A stretch of DNA of 47,475 nucleotides from Nitrososphaerales archaeon (GCA_032906765.1 JAJTZB010000009.1:1-47475); one strand, 5' to 3'. Numbered from the stretch's first letter, positions 1 through 7,980 are shown. Numbers and translations: made by a program. The notes: a model not told the origin generated them from the sequence alone.

Positions 1-31
1 CATTCGCAATCGCTAATGACCTCTGTGAGTA

Positions 32-556
32 TTAAGCTCTTCTTGACCCCCAGACTCTCTCCAGATGGGACGTTCCGACCGACAGGGCCAGGGCCTGACA
101 AATCGCCCTCACCGCCTCTGCCGACTTTGCCGTCTCGTTGTTGACCTCGATCCAGCGGATTCCCGCCTTGTTATAGAAATCCACCTTCGGCCGGTCGTGG
201 ATGGAGCTCTTCTTCCCAGAGATTTCTACTACAATCCTCCTCTTGCGGCTCAGGACCAGGTCCGGTAGGAATGCCCTCGGAACCGCATCTTCGCCGCATT
301 CATGGCACTTGGTAGTTGGTAGCGGGTCGTGAGGACCTATGATTGTGGCTTCTCCGCCTTCAACCGCGAACTCGGCCTTGCAATGCGTGCATCTTACAGA
401 TGACCAATCGACGATCTTGCAGTCGCGCTCCGCAGCTATGCCGTACCAGTTGAGGGAGGCGAGGAAGGACGATTCAGCCTCGGTCTGACTAACCCTGAAC
501 TCGGAGTAGTTGCGGCTAAACCTGTTGGGGTTCGCCGGGACTGTCGGCGTCTGCAT
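32..556 (-). CDS. Zinc-ribbon PD-(D/E)XK / Vsr-like nuclease domain protein
   Basis: A 174-residue protein. A four-cysteine zinc ribbon (Cys56, Cys59, Cys84, Cys87) precedes a segment that reads like the core of the Vsr/DUF559 branch of the restriction-endonuclease fold: LPDLVL with Asp99, then VVEISGKKS with Glu111 and Lys115, then a helix and the strand GIRWIEV. Asp99 and Glu111 would be the metal ligands. Family knowledge suggests a DNA endonuclease, but the target is unknown. Its start overlaps the end of the small upstream gene on the same strand by about 40 bases, so the two are probably co-transcribed. The fold assignment is by eye from motif spacing. Confidence 0.6.
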   Translation of the reverse strand: MQTPTVPANPNRFSRNYSEFRVSQTEAESSFLASLNWYGIAAERDCKIVDWSSVRCTHCKAEFAVEGGEATIIGPHDPLPTTKCHECGEDAVPRAFLPDLVLSRKRRIVVEISGKKSSIHDRPKVDFYNKAGIRWIEVNNETAKSAEAVRAICQALALSVGTSHLERVWGSRRA

Positions 557-734
557 CTCCTCCCTTTTCTACTACATCCGAACCCTCGGGAACCTTCATG
601 ATGCCGATGTACTTCGAAACGACCCTTCCTCGCTCCCTGTTCACTTCGTTAGCGTAGGCGAAGGAGCTGGTCCTGGTGGCCTTGGGGTAGAGCTTGCCCT
701 TCATCAGTTTCGTGTAGTAGACGGTGGCGCACAA
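516..734 (-). CDS. Small conserved-looking hypothetical protein upstream of the nuclease
   Basis: A 72-residue ORF starting with TTG; an internal ATG at 704 is an alternative start. The N-terminal half is basic and protein-like (VYYTKLMKGKLYPKAT, then RGRVVSKYIG), and the C-terminus is acidic and low-complexity. It overlaps the 5' end of the nuclease gene by 41 bases in another frame, which suggests translational coupling. No family is recognised. The reading of the C-terminal third is the least certain part, because it lies over the nuclease start. Confidence 0.4.
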   Translation of the reverse strand: MCATVYYTKLMKGKLYPKATRTSSFAYANEVNRERGRVVSKYIGIMKVPEGSDVVEKGGDADADSPGEPQQV

Positions 735-795
735 GTCTCCCTTTCATCTACGCTTCGCAGATAACCGCCCCTCTTTTTGTAGAAACCGCCGCTGG

Positions 796-1620
796 ATGGA
801 TACTCTTTTTCAACGCGGTCTCAGCGTAGGTCGCAGGATGACAGGGGCAGAGCAGCGGTTGGTGGGCTACGCCCTCGAGCTTGCCGGAGCCAGGTCCGGG
901 AATGCGATGCTTGTGATACTGGACGGCAGCACGGCCGAAGGAAGCGACCACAAACACAGCGACTACAACGTAGTCGTCAGGAGGGGCCTGTCGAAACCAC
1001 CCGGCTCGGTCACAGACCTCTTCGGGGTGTTTGAAGGGAGAATCGTCAGTGGGTGGCTTGTTGATGAAGAGTCGTTCAAGCATCGCTACGTTGGAGACGA
1101 CGACCAAGAGTTCCTGTGGCGGACGAGGCAACTCCGCAAGGCCAGGCTCCTCTACGGCGACAGGGAGGAGTTCAGCAAGACAATCCGGAAGGCGCTCGCG
1201 CGACGGTGGAACAAGAAGCGCCAGATGGCAATCATCCGCGATTCATATGTGACGATGGCGGAATACATGGGAAAGATGCTGGACAAGGCGCCTTCGGAGA
1301 GGGGGCCCGAATTCTTCCAGGACGGCTACATCGTCGGCAAGAACGCAGCCTTGCTGGTAGCCGCACTGAACACGATTGACATGGACTCCGACAAGAGCAT
1401 GTACCGGCAGATAGTTGGCCAAGCGAAGGTCAGACCTCCCGATTTCGAGCGCGATTTCGAGTTGGCGTCGGGGCTCGCCGGCGCTCCAAGGAACAACGAG
1501 GATGTCATTCTGGCCTCAAAGAGGCTCCTTCGATGGGCCCGAGAAGAGATAATCAAATCGTTCGGCCCAGGCGATGCCGACCCGTGTTTCTGGCGTGTGG
1601 TGCGGGATTTGAGATTCTGA
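796..1620 (+). CDS. Nucleotidyltransferase-like protein (Pol-beta fold, altered active site)
   Basis: Start chosen at the ATG at 796 (838 is possible; an upstream ATG at 724 would overlap the divergent gene). The 274-residue product has a nucleotidyltransferase signature near residues 40-61: a strand ending LDGSTAEGSD followed by HSDYNVVV. In active Pol-beta-type enzymes the pattern is G-S-x(n)-D-x-D; here the second carboxylate is Asn58. The remainder is helical and basic (residues 120-190), without a recognised domain. It may be a degenerate or specialised member. It is divergently transcribed from the nuclease pair; a functional link to them is only inference. Confidence 0.5.
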   Translation: MDTLFQRGLSVGRRMTGAEQRLVGYALELAGARSGNAMLVILDGSTAEGSDHKHSDYNVVVRRGLSKPPGSVTDLFGVFEGRIVSGWLVDEESFKHRYVGDDDQEFLWRTRQLRKARLLYGDREEFSKTIRKALARRWNKKRQMAIIRDSYVTMAEYMGKMLDKAPSERGPEFFQDGYIVGKNAALLVAALNTIDMDSDKSMYRQIVGQAKVRPPDFERDFELASGLAGAPRNNEDVILASKRLLRWAREEIIKSFGPGDADPCFWRVVRDLRF

Positions 1621-1682
1621 CTATCGGTATGTTGTAAAATCGTGGAAAGGGCGCAGCGGTCAGTCCGCCGCGCCGTCCCGCG

Positions 1683-1946
1683 CTACCTCTTCGGCTGGAG
1701 CTCGCCCATCTTCGTCTCAAGAATTGCCAGTCGCTGGGCCATGTCGAGCCTCTTGTCAAGGTCGTCGATCTTCGCGCTAAGCTTCTCGTCCAAGGCGTCG
1801 ATCTTGGCGCTTAGCTTTGCATCGACGGCATCGATCTTATTGTCGAGCCCGTCGATTCTGGCATGGATTGCCTTTATCTCACCTGATATCTCGCTCAGCC
1901 TTGGGAGAAGGACCCTCTCGAGCCACCCTGGGATTTTTTCCGTCAT
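1683..1946 (-). CDS. Short coiled-coil protein
   Basis: An 87-residue protein, start ATG at 1946, preceded by a strong Shine-Dalgarno-like GGAGGTGG. A much longer open frame continues upstream, but it runs through the oppositely oriented pilin-like gene and is not protein-like. From about residue 20 to 80 the sequence is a continuous heptad-patterned coiled coil with an internal near-repeat (AKIDALDEKL, then AKIDDLDKRL). There is no membrane segment. Such proteins are common in archaea and usually oligomerise; no specific role can be given. Confidence 0.65.
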   Translation of the reverse strand: MTEKIPGWLERVLLPRLSEISGEIKAIHARIDGLDNKIDAVDAKLSAKIDALDEKLSAKIDDLDKRLDMAQRLAILETKMGELQPKR

Positions 1947-2105
1947 CCACCACCTCCAAGGCAATAGCTTCCCAATTAACTTAACCCCCACTGTGTTGTA
2001 GAAATCGCCGCGGGGCTTCGGATTTGAAGTTGCCCGGCGATGGAGAAATCGTTCTGAAGGGATAATAGGAGGATTGGCACTTCGCCTTTCCCTGGGTGCT
2101 GAAGC

Positions 2106-2678
2106 ATGCAAAGAACGGGGTTCGTCGCATTCTCCGCGATCATAGTAATTGTGATGGCGGGGGTCGTGGCGGCGACCTTCACTGTCGGAGCACGCAACGA
2201 AGTCTCTGGGGCCACGACAAACCCGGGGATAGCAGCCGAGACGGTGACGATGACGAGAACGCTCCCGAACGGCAGCGTGGTGACCAGCACATCCACCACA
2301 GTGCTGACTGCAGAGAGCTGCGAGGCGCCCTGCACGCAAGGCGCACCCTTGGAAGGCATGCCCGGTGTTGCTCTGGAAGGAATAGCAATAACGCAGGCGT
2401 ACGCCAACGCCACCACGAGACTTGTCGTCTTCGAGGTGAAGAATGTGGGCGCTGTCAACGTGACGCTCGCCAATGCGAATGTGACTGGAGATTCGAGCAA
2501 CGTCGGGTTCAAAGGTTCCGTGTTTGTGAATCTGCAAGGCATTCGTTTGGGACGTGAAGGTGAGACCAATCTTACAACTTCTGTGATACAGGATCTCGTA
2601 GCTGGTGATAGGGTCAGCATCATTGTCAGAACCACCGTTGGTACCTTTGCCACCAACACCGTCACGGCTGGCTTGTGA
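2106..2678 (+). CDS. Type IV pilin / archaellin-like secreted protein
   Basis: A 190-residue protein. The N-terminus MQRTG followed by a hydrophobic helix (residues 5-27) fits a class III (prepilin) signal peptide cut after the glycine. The remainder is a Ser/Thr-rich beta-type domain with several N-x-T/S sites, and the C-terminus (DRVSIIVRTTVGTF) resembles archaellin-like proteins. Two cysteines (CEAPC) may form a disulfide. It probably acts outside the cell as a pilin-like subunit or membrane-anchored surface protein. No pilus assembly ATPase or prepilin peptidase lies in the window, so the role is inferred from topology. Confidence 0.55.
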   Translation: MQRTGFVAFSAIIVIVMAGVVAATFTVGARNEVSGATTNPGIAAETVTMTRTLPNGSVVTSTSTTVLTAESCEAPCTQGAPLEGMPGVALEGIAITQAYANATTRLVVFEVKNVGAVNVTLANANVTGDSSNVGFKGSVFVNLQGIRLGREGETNLTTSVIQDLVAGDRVSIIVRTTVGTFATNTVTAGL

Positions 2679-2769
2679 AGCAACTCCGACCGTCGCCTCA
2701 GCGGGAGTTATATGTCGAAGTCGAACGAATCGATACGGCAAGGGGGAGGAAAAGACGAACGAACAAGGA

Positions 2770-2977
2770 ATGAGGGTCAAAGTCGACGGTGAAGAATCAC
2801 TCCTACACATCACCGACCAGTCCGTCATGTTCGAGAAGCGGCAGGGTCAGCGGGTTCGAGAGGAGCACAATCAGGATGGTAAAGCCTGATGGCGACGCTA
2901 TGATCATAGCCTACTCTGCTGGAAGCGAAGTGAGGTCGGTCAGGTTCTCCCTAAGAGGCCAGAAGTCGTACTCTTGA
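2770..2977 (+). pseudogene. Frameshifted small protein gene
   Basis: An ATG at 2770 (after AAGGA) opens a frame reading MRVKVDGEESLLHITDQSVM up to about base 2835. The protein-like continuation (GRVSGFERSTIRMVKPDGDA, then IIAYSAGSEVRSVR) lies in the +1 frame and ends with a TGA at 2975-2977. Removing one base near 2832-2836, for example one A of GAGAAGC, joins the halves into one continuous polypeptide of about 68 residues. This looks like a single-base insertion or a sequencing error. No family is recognised with certainty; the composition suggests a small beta-rich cytosolic protein. Confidence 0.5.
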
Positions 2978-3240
2978 GAGCCTCTGAGGTCGTCTTGAAT
3001 TTCGGCATATCCTACTCCAGCTTTCGTGGTTCCCATTCGTGAAGCGGTTATGAAGGTTTCCATTTTCGGATGTGTCACGTAGTCCATTTTGGCCCACATC
3101 CTATGGCCTTGGTCAGGCTCAGCTTTTCCCCAGCGCCATTTTGGGATGAACTTCCAGCCGGCAGTATCCGTTTCTTGATTTCCGAGTTGCTCTTGTTCCA
3201 AGTCATGTTGTTGGTGTGAAAAATCCAGGGCGAAGACCAT
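2911..3240 (-). CDS. Hypothetical protein, doubtful
   Basis: An open frame downstream of the membrane protein at 3203-3763. Possible starts are ATG at 3240, 3099 or 3087. The composition is mixed but contains a reasonable stretch (MDYVTHPKMETFITASRMG, then YAEIQDDLRG). Its last 67 bases are antisense to the frameshifted gene above, which argues against the extreme C-terminus being coding. No family is recognised. It is kept as low confidence because it is open for about 120 codons next to a same-strand gene. Confidence 0.3.
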   Translation of the reverse strand: MVFALDFSHQQHDLEQEQLGNQETDTAGWKFIPKWRWGKAEPDQGHRMWAKMDYVTHPKMETFITASRMGTTKAGVGYAEIQDDLRGSQEYDFWPLRENLTDLTSLPAE

Positions 3241-3763
3241 ACAAGACCATGGTCCCGCCCGTGGCGGCGAGGACCGCCCCAAGCAACGCGACGGTAAGAT
3301 TGAACCCCTCGCTAATCATGGAAAGAAAGAAGAGGGCGTGCAGTACGAATACAACCGCACCAAGACCAACGAAACCAATCCTCATCACACGGGATTTCCT
3401 GATGATTTCGGGTGCGAGTAGCCCAACGCAAGCGACTGTGATAGGAAAGGCGACCAAGAGCAGAACCCCGAAAGATGTGAGGCCGCTGGTGCCAGGGTAG
3501 GAGAAGTATCCCTCTGGAAGAAAGGCATAGCCCAGGAGCTGCGAGTCTCCTGCTTCCCCAAATGAATAAGCCCCGCCCCAGTGGAAGAGGGCGTATCCTA
3601 ACGATTTCAGTCCTGATGGGTTAGTCAGGCACACGAAACTACTTTCGGCGCATTGAAACATCGTCGCATCATAGACAAGCGGAACAAAGAAGACAAACAA
3701 GAATCCGAGCAGGATCAGTGCTATCCCAATTCTGAGGCGCTTGAGTCTCACACAGAGAATCAA
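3203..3763 (-). CDS. Four-helix integral membrane protein
   Basis: A 186-residue protein with clear hydrophobic segments at about residues 9-30, 95-116, 126-148 and 155-178. Between helices 1 and 2 is a loop of about 60 residues, probably extracellular, with two cysteines (FQCAESSFVC) that could form a disulfide. No family is recognised. It sits beside a membrane-tethered winged-helix protein and two secreted proteins (3946-5897), suggesting a cell-surface locus. The start ATG at 3763 follows basic codons, consistent with an inside-positive N-terminus. Confidence 0.6.
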   Translation of the reverse strand: MILCVRLKRLRIGIALILLGFLFVFFVPLVYDATMFQCAESSFVCLTNPSGLKSLGYALFHWGGAYSFGEAGDSQLLGYAFLPEGYFSYPGTSGLTSFGVLLLVAFPITVACVGLLAPEIIRKSRVMRIGFVGLGAVVFVLHALFFLSMISEGFNLTVALLGAVLAATGGTMVLYGLRPGFFTPTT

Positions 3764-3945
3764 GTGTCGATGGGGATTTACGGATTTCCTCCGTACATGC
3801 CGTGTAATCGAGTCGTGCTTATTCGTTCTGGCGTGGGCTCGGGCTTGTAGACGGAATCGACGTCCCTGCGTGTACCTCTTCGAATGTGTATCCTTCTGCC
3901 GACCTTGGATCTGTACACGCGATCGAAGCTGCCGACCTTATTCGC

Positions 3946-4485
3946 TCAGCCTTGCTGTTGTGGTTCTTCACTCAGTTCTTTTATGAGTTTGAGCATCGTC
4001 TTGCCATTCTCAGATAGCGAGTAAATCTTCACTTTGCCGTAGGCCTGCTGCTCCCTGATTAGGCCGTACTTGCACAAGATTTCGGTCTGTCTATCAATTG
4101 CCTTCCAGTCCAGTCCCAGCTTGTTTGCAAGCTGAAGCCTGTCCATCGGTGTGTCCAGTGCTTCCAGCAATTTCAACCGAGTGGCAGCCCCTCTCATTTG
4201 CGTCATAAGCCTGAATACGTCACGATCATAGCCTAGTTGTTTCCACCTGGATTTTGTATACCCCCGCCATATCCAAAGAGAGATGAGCCCGGCCCAACCC
4301 ACTGGGGCAGTGAAGACAGAACCACTGCTGATTGAGAGTAACAGTTGTTCCTGAAACGAGGGCGGGGTAGCTCCGGGTGAAGGGAGCTGGAATATGGGGA
4401 CTCGGGAAATCTGCACGAAGGCAAGTACTGTATTAATCGCGCTAAAGACAAGCAGGGCAGTGAACAGAAGCCCAAACCACCGCAA
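3946..4485 (-). CDS. Membrane-anchored winged-helix (ArsR-like) transcription regulator
   Basis: Two N-terminal membrane helices (GLLFTALLVF region and a second around APVGWAGLISLWIW) are followed by a cytosolic winged-helix domain: MRGAATRLKLLEALDTPMDR, recognition region LANKLGLDWKAIDRQTEIL, then the wing YGKVKIYSLSENG. Start TTG at 4485 was chosen because a TATA-like TAATATAC at 4514-4521 lies about 30 bases upstream; the frame is open back to a TTG at 4563. It is probably a membrane-tethered regulator of nearby genes, a type frequent in archaea. It is divergent from the secreted-protein pair at 4591-5897, the natural candidate target. Confidence 0.6.
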   Translation of the reverse strand: MRWFGLLFTALLVFSAINTVLAFVQISRVPIFQLPSPGATPPSFQEQLLLSISSGSVFTAPVGWAGLISLWIWRGYTKSRWKQLGYDRDVFRLMTQMRGAATRLKLLEALDTPMDRLQLANKLGLDWKAIDRQTEILCKYGLIREQQAYGKVKIYSLSENGKTMLKLIKELSEEPQQQG

Positions 4486-4590
4486 GCGCCGACTCTTTTT
4501 GGCGCATTTCGTGTAATATACTTTTGCCCGAATTCTCGGAAGGAAACTCGTTACACGAATCAAAGCAGGGATTGTCCGAAGAGGCGCAGA

Positions 4591-5286
4591 GTGGTGAGGT
4601 CCGTCGGAGTTGCTGAGGTCGCCGCCATTATCGTTGTGGCCTTGTTGTCACCCGCCGTGATTCCATCTGCGTCCGCGGCTGCTGATCCTTACTACGCGGG
4701 TTACTTCTTTTGCTCCCCACCTGATACCGCATGCAGCAATACCCTCGTGGGCATTCGTGGAAGCATATACACCATAAACCCCTACGTGCCTTACTTTGAC
4801 GACTTGGCTCAGTGGGTGACCGTTGTATTCTCTTATTCGACATCTCAGTGGGTCCAAGTTGGATACGTCAAATGCGGCGGCCTGAATGTCAAATGCGCAG
4901 CTTACACTTCGGACACTTACTACTGTGAGTACTACAACGGTCAAGAAAACGTTCGGTATTTCGGCAACCCCAGCCCAGGAAGCACCTACTCCTATAACGT
5001 TCTGTATCAGAACAACTATGACTGGTCTTGTACACCCGATAGTGCCACTGGTACAACCTGGTCAACGGCCTTCAGCGAAGCCGTAGATTTACAGGCCTTC
5101 TCAGAAACCACCAATACTTGCATAGTCATTGCGAATACGCACTTCTCCGGTCTACAGTTGCAAACAATCTACCTGCCTGGCAGTTGGCTCTATTGGACTC
5201 AGCATGCGGCTCATGCAGATAGTCCTTACACAATTAACCAAATTAGTGATACAGAATTCACAGCTGCGGGAGGTACGGGATGTTGA
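4591..5286 (+). CDS. Secreted cysteine- and tyrosine-rich protein
   Basis: A 231-residue protein from a GTG start with GAGG seven bases upstream. Residues 5-30 form a Sec-type signal peptide ending ASA. The mature part has eight cysteines, suggesting up to four disulfides, and is rich in Tyr, Ser and Thr with almost no Lys, typical of an exported beta-sandwich protein. No family is recognised; a lectin-like or protease-inhibitor-like fold is possible but unsupported. The stop codon overlaps the next ATG (ATGTTGA), so the two secreted proteins form an operon. Confidence 0.6.
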   Translation: MVRSVGVAEVAAIIVVALLSPAVIPSASAAADPYYAGYFFCSPPDTACSNTLVGIRGSIYTINPYVPYFDDLAQWVTVVFSYSTSQWVQVGYVKCGGLNVKCAAYTSDTYYCEYYNGQENVRYFGNPSPGSTYSYNVLYQNNYDWSCTPDSATGTTWSTAFSEAVDLQAFSETTNTCIVIANTHFSGLQLQTIYLPGSWLYWTQHAAHADSPYTINQISDTEFTAAGGTGC

Positions 5287-5897
5287 AGAGAAGTGCCTTC
5301 CTTGCCACGACCTTGGTTCTCGCGGTCGCACTCTCTGCCGTGGCATTCTCTTCTCCCGCGAGGCAAAGTAACCAACCGATTTTTGGAATTCCATACCCGC
5401 CGTGGCTTACTAGTTCCAGCAGCGAAATTTCAGTTTCGCAACTTTCAGCTGCCTATTCTGCTCACAACCTAACGCTGAGACTCCCGAGCCAGCTTCCAAA
5501 TGGTTTCAGTCTGACCTCTGTTCATGTGCCCGATGTCAACTCCCTCTATGGCTATGCGATGGTTACATACAGCAGTACTGGAATCAAAGATTTCAGATAC
5601 GCGGAGATTGTGTTCGAAATAAGACCTGGAGCACAGCCTTCGCCAAATGACCTGAGTACCATAATTAACAATACGCGGGGGAGCTTCCAATTGCTAACTA
5701 TAAACAGAATCCCCGTTCTCCTGAATCCACAGCAAGGCATGGGCGATCCAGCCCTGCAGGAGCAATTCGGTAGCTCACTCTACGCACAGTTCTGGGACGG
5801 TGGAATATGGTATCAGGTACGCGCTTATCACCCACTTACTGCTGACGACATATTGAGATTGATTTCAAGTTTGCAGCCAGTCGGGAATCCGACATGA
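5280..5897 (+). CDS. Secreted or lipid-proximal protein with DUF4367-like domain
   Basis: A 205-residue protein whose first 28 residues are a signal peptide or membrane anchor. The mature part follows the general pattern of DUF4367-type domains: LPNGFSLTSVHV, a strand pair YAMVTYSS and YAEIVFEI, the segment RIPVLLNPQQGMG, then FWDGGIWYQVRAYHPLTADD, ILRLISSL near the C-terminus. Such domains are extracytoplasmic and usually accompany surface proteins or anti-sigma-like proteins in bacteria. It is translationally coupled to the cysteine-rich secreted protein, so the two probably act together outside the cell. Confidence 0.55.
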   Translation: MLKRSAFLATTLVLAVALSAVAFSSPARQSNQPIFGIPYPPWLTSSSSEISVSQLSAAYSAHNLTLRLPSQLPNGFSLTSVHVPDVNSLYGYAMVTYSSTGIKDFRYAEIVFEIRPGAQPSPNDLSTIINNTRGSFQLLTINRIPVLLNPQQGMGDPALQEQFGSSLYAQFWDGGIWYQVRAYHPLTADDILRLISSLQPVGNPT

Positions 5898-6385
5898 GAA
5901 GGCCAAGCTCGTTTCTTCTAACCGACCCCACCCTGAATAGTAGCTAAATCGACCGCGGCAACGTTCTGTTTTCTTGGTTCTCGACAGTCTCTGACAACCC
6001 TGCAACTCCTCGTTAAATCCCGCAGGGTCGATATCCGACGTAATCAGAATCCTCTGGTTCAAAGAAGCAAGCCGCTGGGCCAGGAGGGGCATACCGCTGA
6101 GGGTGGTCTGGGTCAGCCCGAGGCAGCTTGCGATCCTCCTCTCTTCCTTCCTGGTCTGGCTGGTGCTCTCCCCGCCTCTCCAGACACCGACGTTGAAGCT
6201 TGTTCCCATCGGTGCTTTTCTGCTGGGCGGGTTGATAGTTGCGTTCTGGAGGATTAAGATGCTTATGCCCGTCAAAACGCTGGCAGAGATGAAACGACTC
6301 TTGCGCGCTCTCCCGAAAGACGCTGAAAAAGGGCTTGAGAACGGCTGCTATACACCCCTATTAGGGACGCCGAAACGGGGGGGAG
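5898..6385. other. 488-base stretch without a convincing gene
   Basis: Two competing open frames cover this stretch. On the + strand, 6103-6486 encodes two hydrophobic stretches and then a tail that overlaps the zinc-ribbon mini-gene in another frame. On the - strand, 5865-6275 has one helix-turn-helix-like patch (ERRIASCLGLTQTTLSG) but overlaps the DUF4367-like gene. Neither has a good start context. The stretch may be a gene remnant. No RNA gene or repeat was seen. Confidence 0.3.
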
Positions 6386-6526
6386 GTGAGTCAGACCCAG
6401 CCAGAGCTCTGTGTGACGCACAGGATCAGGCTTCAGCAGGAAGGAAAGGGGACGCGCCTCTATTGCCCGGTGTGCGCGCAGATTGACAACCAAGAGTCGC
6501 TCAGGCGCAGGTCAAGAAGGAGATAG
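6386..6526 (+). CDS. 46-residue zinc-ribbon mini-protein (first of a tandem pair)
   Basis: A GTG start with an in-frame stop just upstream (6362) fixes the N-terminus. The product has Cys9-x2-His12, 14 residues, then Cys27-x2-Cys30, a CxxH/CxxC zinc ribbon, followed by a very basic tail (RRRSRRR). It ends four bases before the next mini-gene, which has the same 14-residue spacing between its metal-binding pairs. A nucleic-acid-binding or adaptor role is plausible from the basic tail, but no family name can be given. Confidence 0.5.
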   Translation: MSQTQPELCVTHRIRLQQEGKGTRLYCPVCAQIDNQESLRRRSRRR

Positions 6527-6530
6527 GTCA

Positions 6531-6674
6531 ATGGCCACTAGTGTCCAAGAATCGAAGTTCCGCAACTACTGTCCGAGCTGCGGCGCTCTGGAGCGCCTCT
6601 ACCGAACGCCCAGAGGGTTGAAATGCGCGAAGTGCATTAAGAGGATGGACTCTGCAGGCCTCGGCTTCGTATAG
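6531..6674 (+). CDS. 47-residue CxxC zinc-ribbon mini-protein (second of a tandem pair)
   Basis: ATG at 6531 is preceded by AAGGAGAT, a good Shine-Dalgarno sequence that overlaps the stop of the previous mini-gene. The protein has Cys14-x2-Cys17, 14 residues, then Cys32-x2-Cys35, a classic zinc ribbon, with basic residues between the knuckles. Length and architecture match small archaeal zinc-ribbon proteins that bind nucleic acid or a partner enzyme. It is co-transcribed with the upstream CxxH/CxxC mini-protein. Confidence 0.6.
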   Translation: MATSVQESKFRNYCPSCGALERLYRTPRGLKCAKCIKRMDSAGLGFV

Positions 6675-6823
6675 AACGCCAACCAGTAAAGCGGTAGCTC
6701 TCAACACGCATTGACCTGAAGCTAGGTGCAGACGAGCGGCATCTGATTATTTCCCCGGGTGTGCATTTCTCATTTTCGAGAAAGAGGTGCTCGCTTATAT
6801 CGGTCGAACCGAAGAGGAAAAAC

Positions 6824-7384
6824 GTGGCCTACTGCGCGAAGTGCGGCAAAGAGCTTCCGGAGGGCTCGGCTTTCTGTCCCAGCTGCGGCGCGCCTGCGGC
6901 GCAGGCTGGCGCGGCGCCCCAGGCACCAGTTAGCGGATTCGACACGCTTGTCAAGGAGAGTCGGGCTCAGGGGCACTGGTTCAGGAGGCTTGTGGCGTTC
7001 GTGATAGACGCGATAATAGTGAACATCGCGGTGGGAATCGTTGCGTTCCTCTTGGCCATCCCTTTCCTCCTCATCGGAGGAATAGCCATGGTTGGGTCGC
7101 TCTTCGCCGGGGTTTTCTCAGTCGTCTCCGGGATTGCCCTCGTCCTCTACTTCGCCATCGCGGAGGTTGCGACGGGAGCTTCCATCGGGAAGCACATCAT
7201 GGGTCTGAGGGTCAGGACCACGTCCGGGGGAGCGCCTAACTTCGCAGAGACATTGGTGAGGAACATAAGCAAGGTCTATTGGGTCCTGCTCCTGCTCGAC
7301 GTAGTGGTCGGGCTTGCGACCTCGAAGGGTTTCACCCAGAAGTTCAGCGACAAGTTCATCGGCACCGACGTCGTCTCCGTTTAG
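6824..7384 (+). CDS. Zinc-ribbon plus RDD-family membrane protein
   Basis: Start GTG at 6824 was chosen because the zinc ribbon begins directly after it and a TATA-like GCTTATAT lies about 28 bases upstream. The 186-residue protein has a zinc-ribbon head (Cys4, Cys7, Cys18, Cys21), an Ala/Pro linker, and an RDD domain: Arg in FRRLVAFVIDAIIV with the membrane Asp, two further hydrophobic segments, and the conserved SIGKHIMGLRV. RDD proteins are inner-membrane proteins of unclear transport function. The zinc-ribbon/RDD combination is common in archaea and bacteria. Confidence 0.75.
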   Translation: MAYCAKCGKELPEGSAFCPSCGAPAAQAGAAPQAPVSGFDTLVKESRAQGHWFRRLVAFVIDAIIVNIAVGIVAFLLAIPFLLIGGIAMVGSLFAGVFSVVSGIALVLYFAIAEVATGASIGKHIMGLRVRTTSGGAPNFAETLVRNISKVYWVLLLLDVVVGLATSKGFTQKFSDKFIGTDVVSV

Positions 7385-7478
7385 ACGTCAGGTAGTAGGC
7401 CGCCGGTTCACGCCAAGCATCACGTAAGGCCTTCATCTGCCGCGCCTGCACATGGACTTCGGCGATGCAGACAGTGAG

Positions 7479-7679
7479 TTACCTCATCTCTCGCTTCGCG
7501 AGGAAGATGGGGCCGTAGCGCTCGGCAAGGATATTCATCAATTCGCCAGGATGGCTCTCCAGCACGTGCACCAGGAATGCACTGGAGACTTCTTGCAGCT
7601 TGTCTGGTGTGGACTCGAAGGCTCTGTCAGCAATGTCAGCGCACGTATGGCACTTTACAATCGGAACTTCTTCGCTCAA
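7479..7679 (-). CDS. Small hypothetical protein with CHTC motif
   Basis: A 66-residue protein from a TTG at 7679; the frame is open back to an ATG at 7811, but that extension is Arg-rich and not convincing. A TTTAAGAC element about 40 bases upstream of 7679 could be a promoter. The product has VKCHTCADIADRAFESTPDK followed by amphipathic helices ending YGPIFLAKREMR. No family is recognised. The CHTC pair could bind metal or be redox-active. An overlapping + strand frame is less protein-like. Confidence 0.4.
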   Translation of the reverse strand: MSEEVPIVKCHTCADIADRAFESTPDKLQEVSSAFLVHVLESHPGELMNILAERYGPIFLAKREMR

Positions 7680-7980
7680 GATTATCGCTGACGCTTCGGA
7701 CGCTATGCGACGGGGGTTTAAGACCCTTCGCTTAGAGAACTTTGCTGCATCCGCGCGTCTGGAAACGCCGTTCATCCGGGCGCCATCTCGTCCGAGACCT
7801 GCGAAGTTCAAGAGTTGCCTCTGACAATCACTTGATGACGAAGCGGCACAAGCTATGTTGCGAAGTCAACCGCGCCAACGACAGGTAGTACGCAGCAATG
7901 GGGAAAACCGCCATCTAGGAAATCACACGAGGCACAAGCTGCGCAGGCTTATTACGGGTCCAGGGAAAAGCGCGAATGCG

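Noticed and set aside
1976-2683. 235-codon - frame over the pilin-like gene
   Set aside because: The + frame has a prepilin-type N-terminus and surface-protein composition; the - frame is its complement.
5865-6275. - frame with a helix-turn-helix-like patch
   Set aside because: Overlaps the DUF4367-like gene, has no promoter or start support, and competes with a + frame. At best a remnant.
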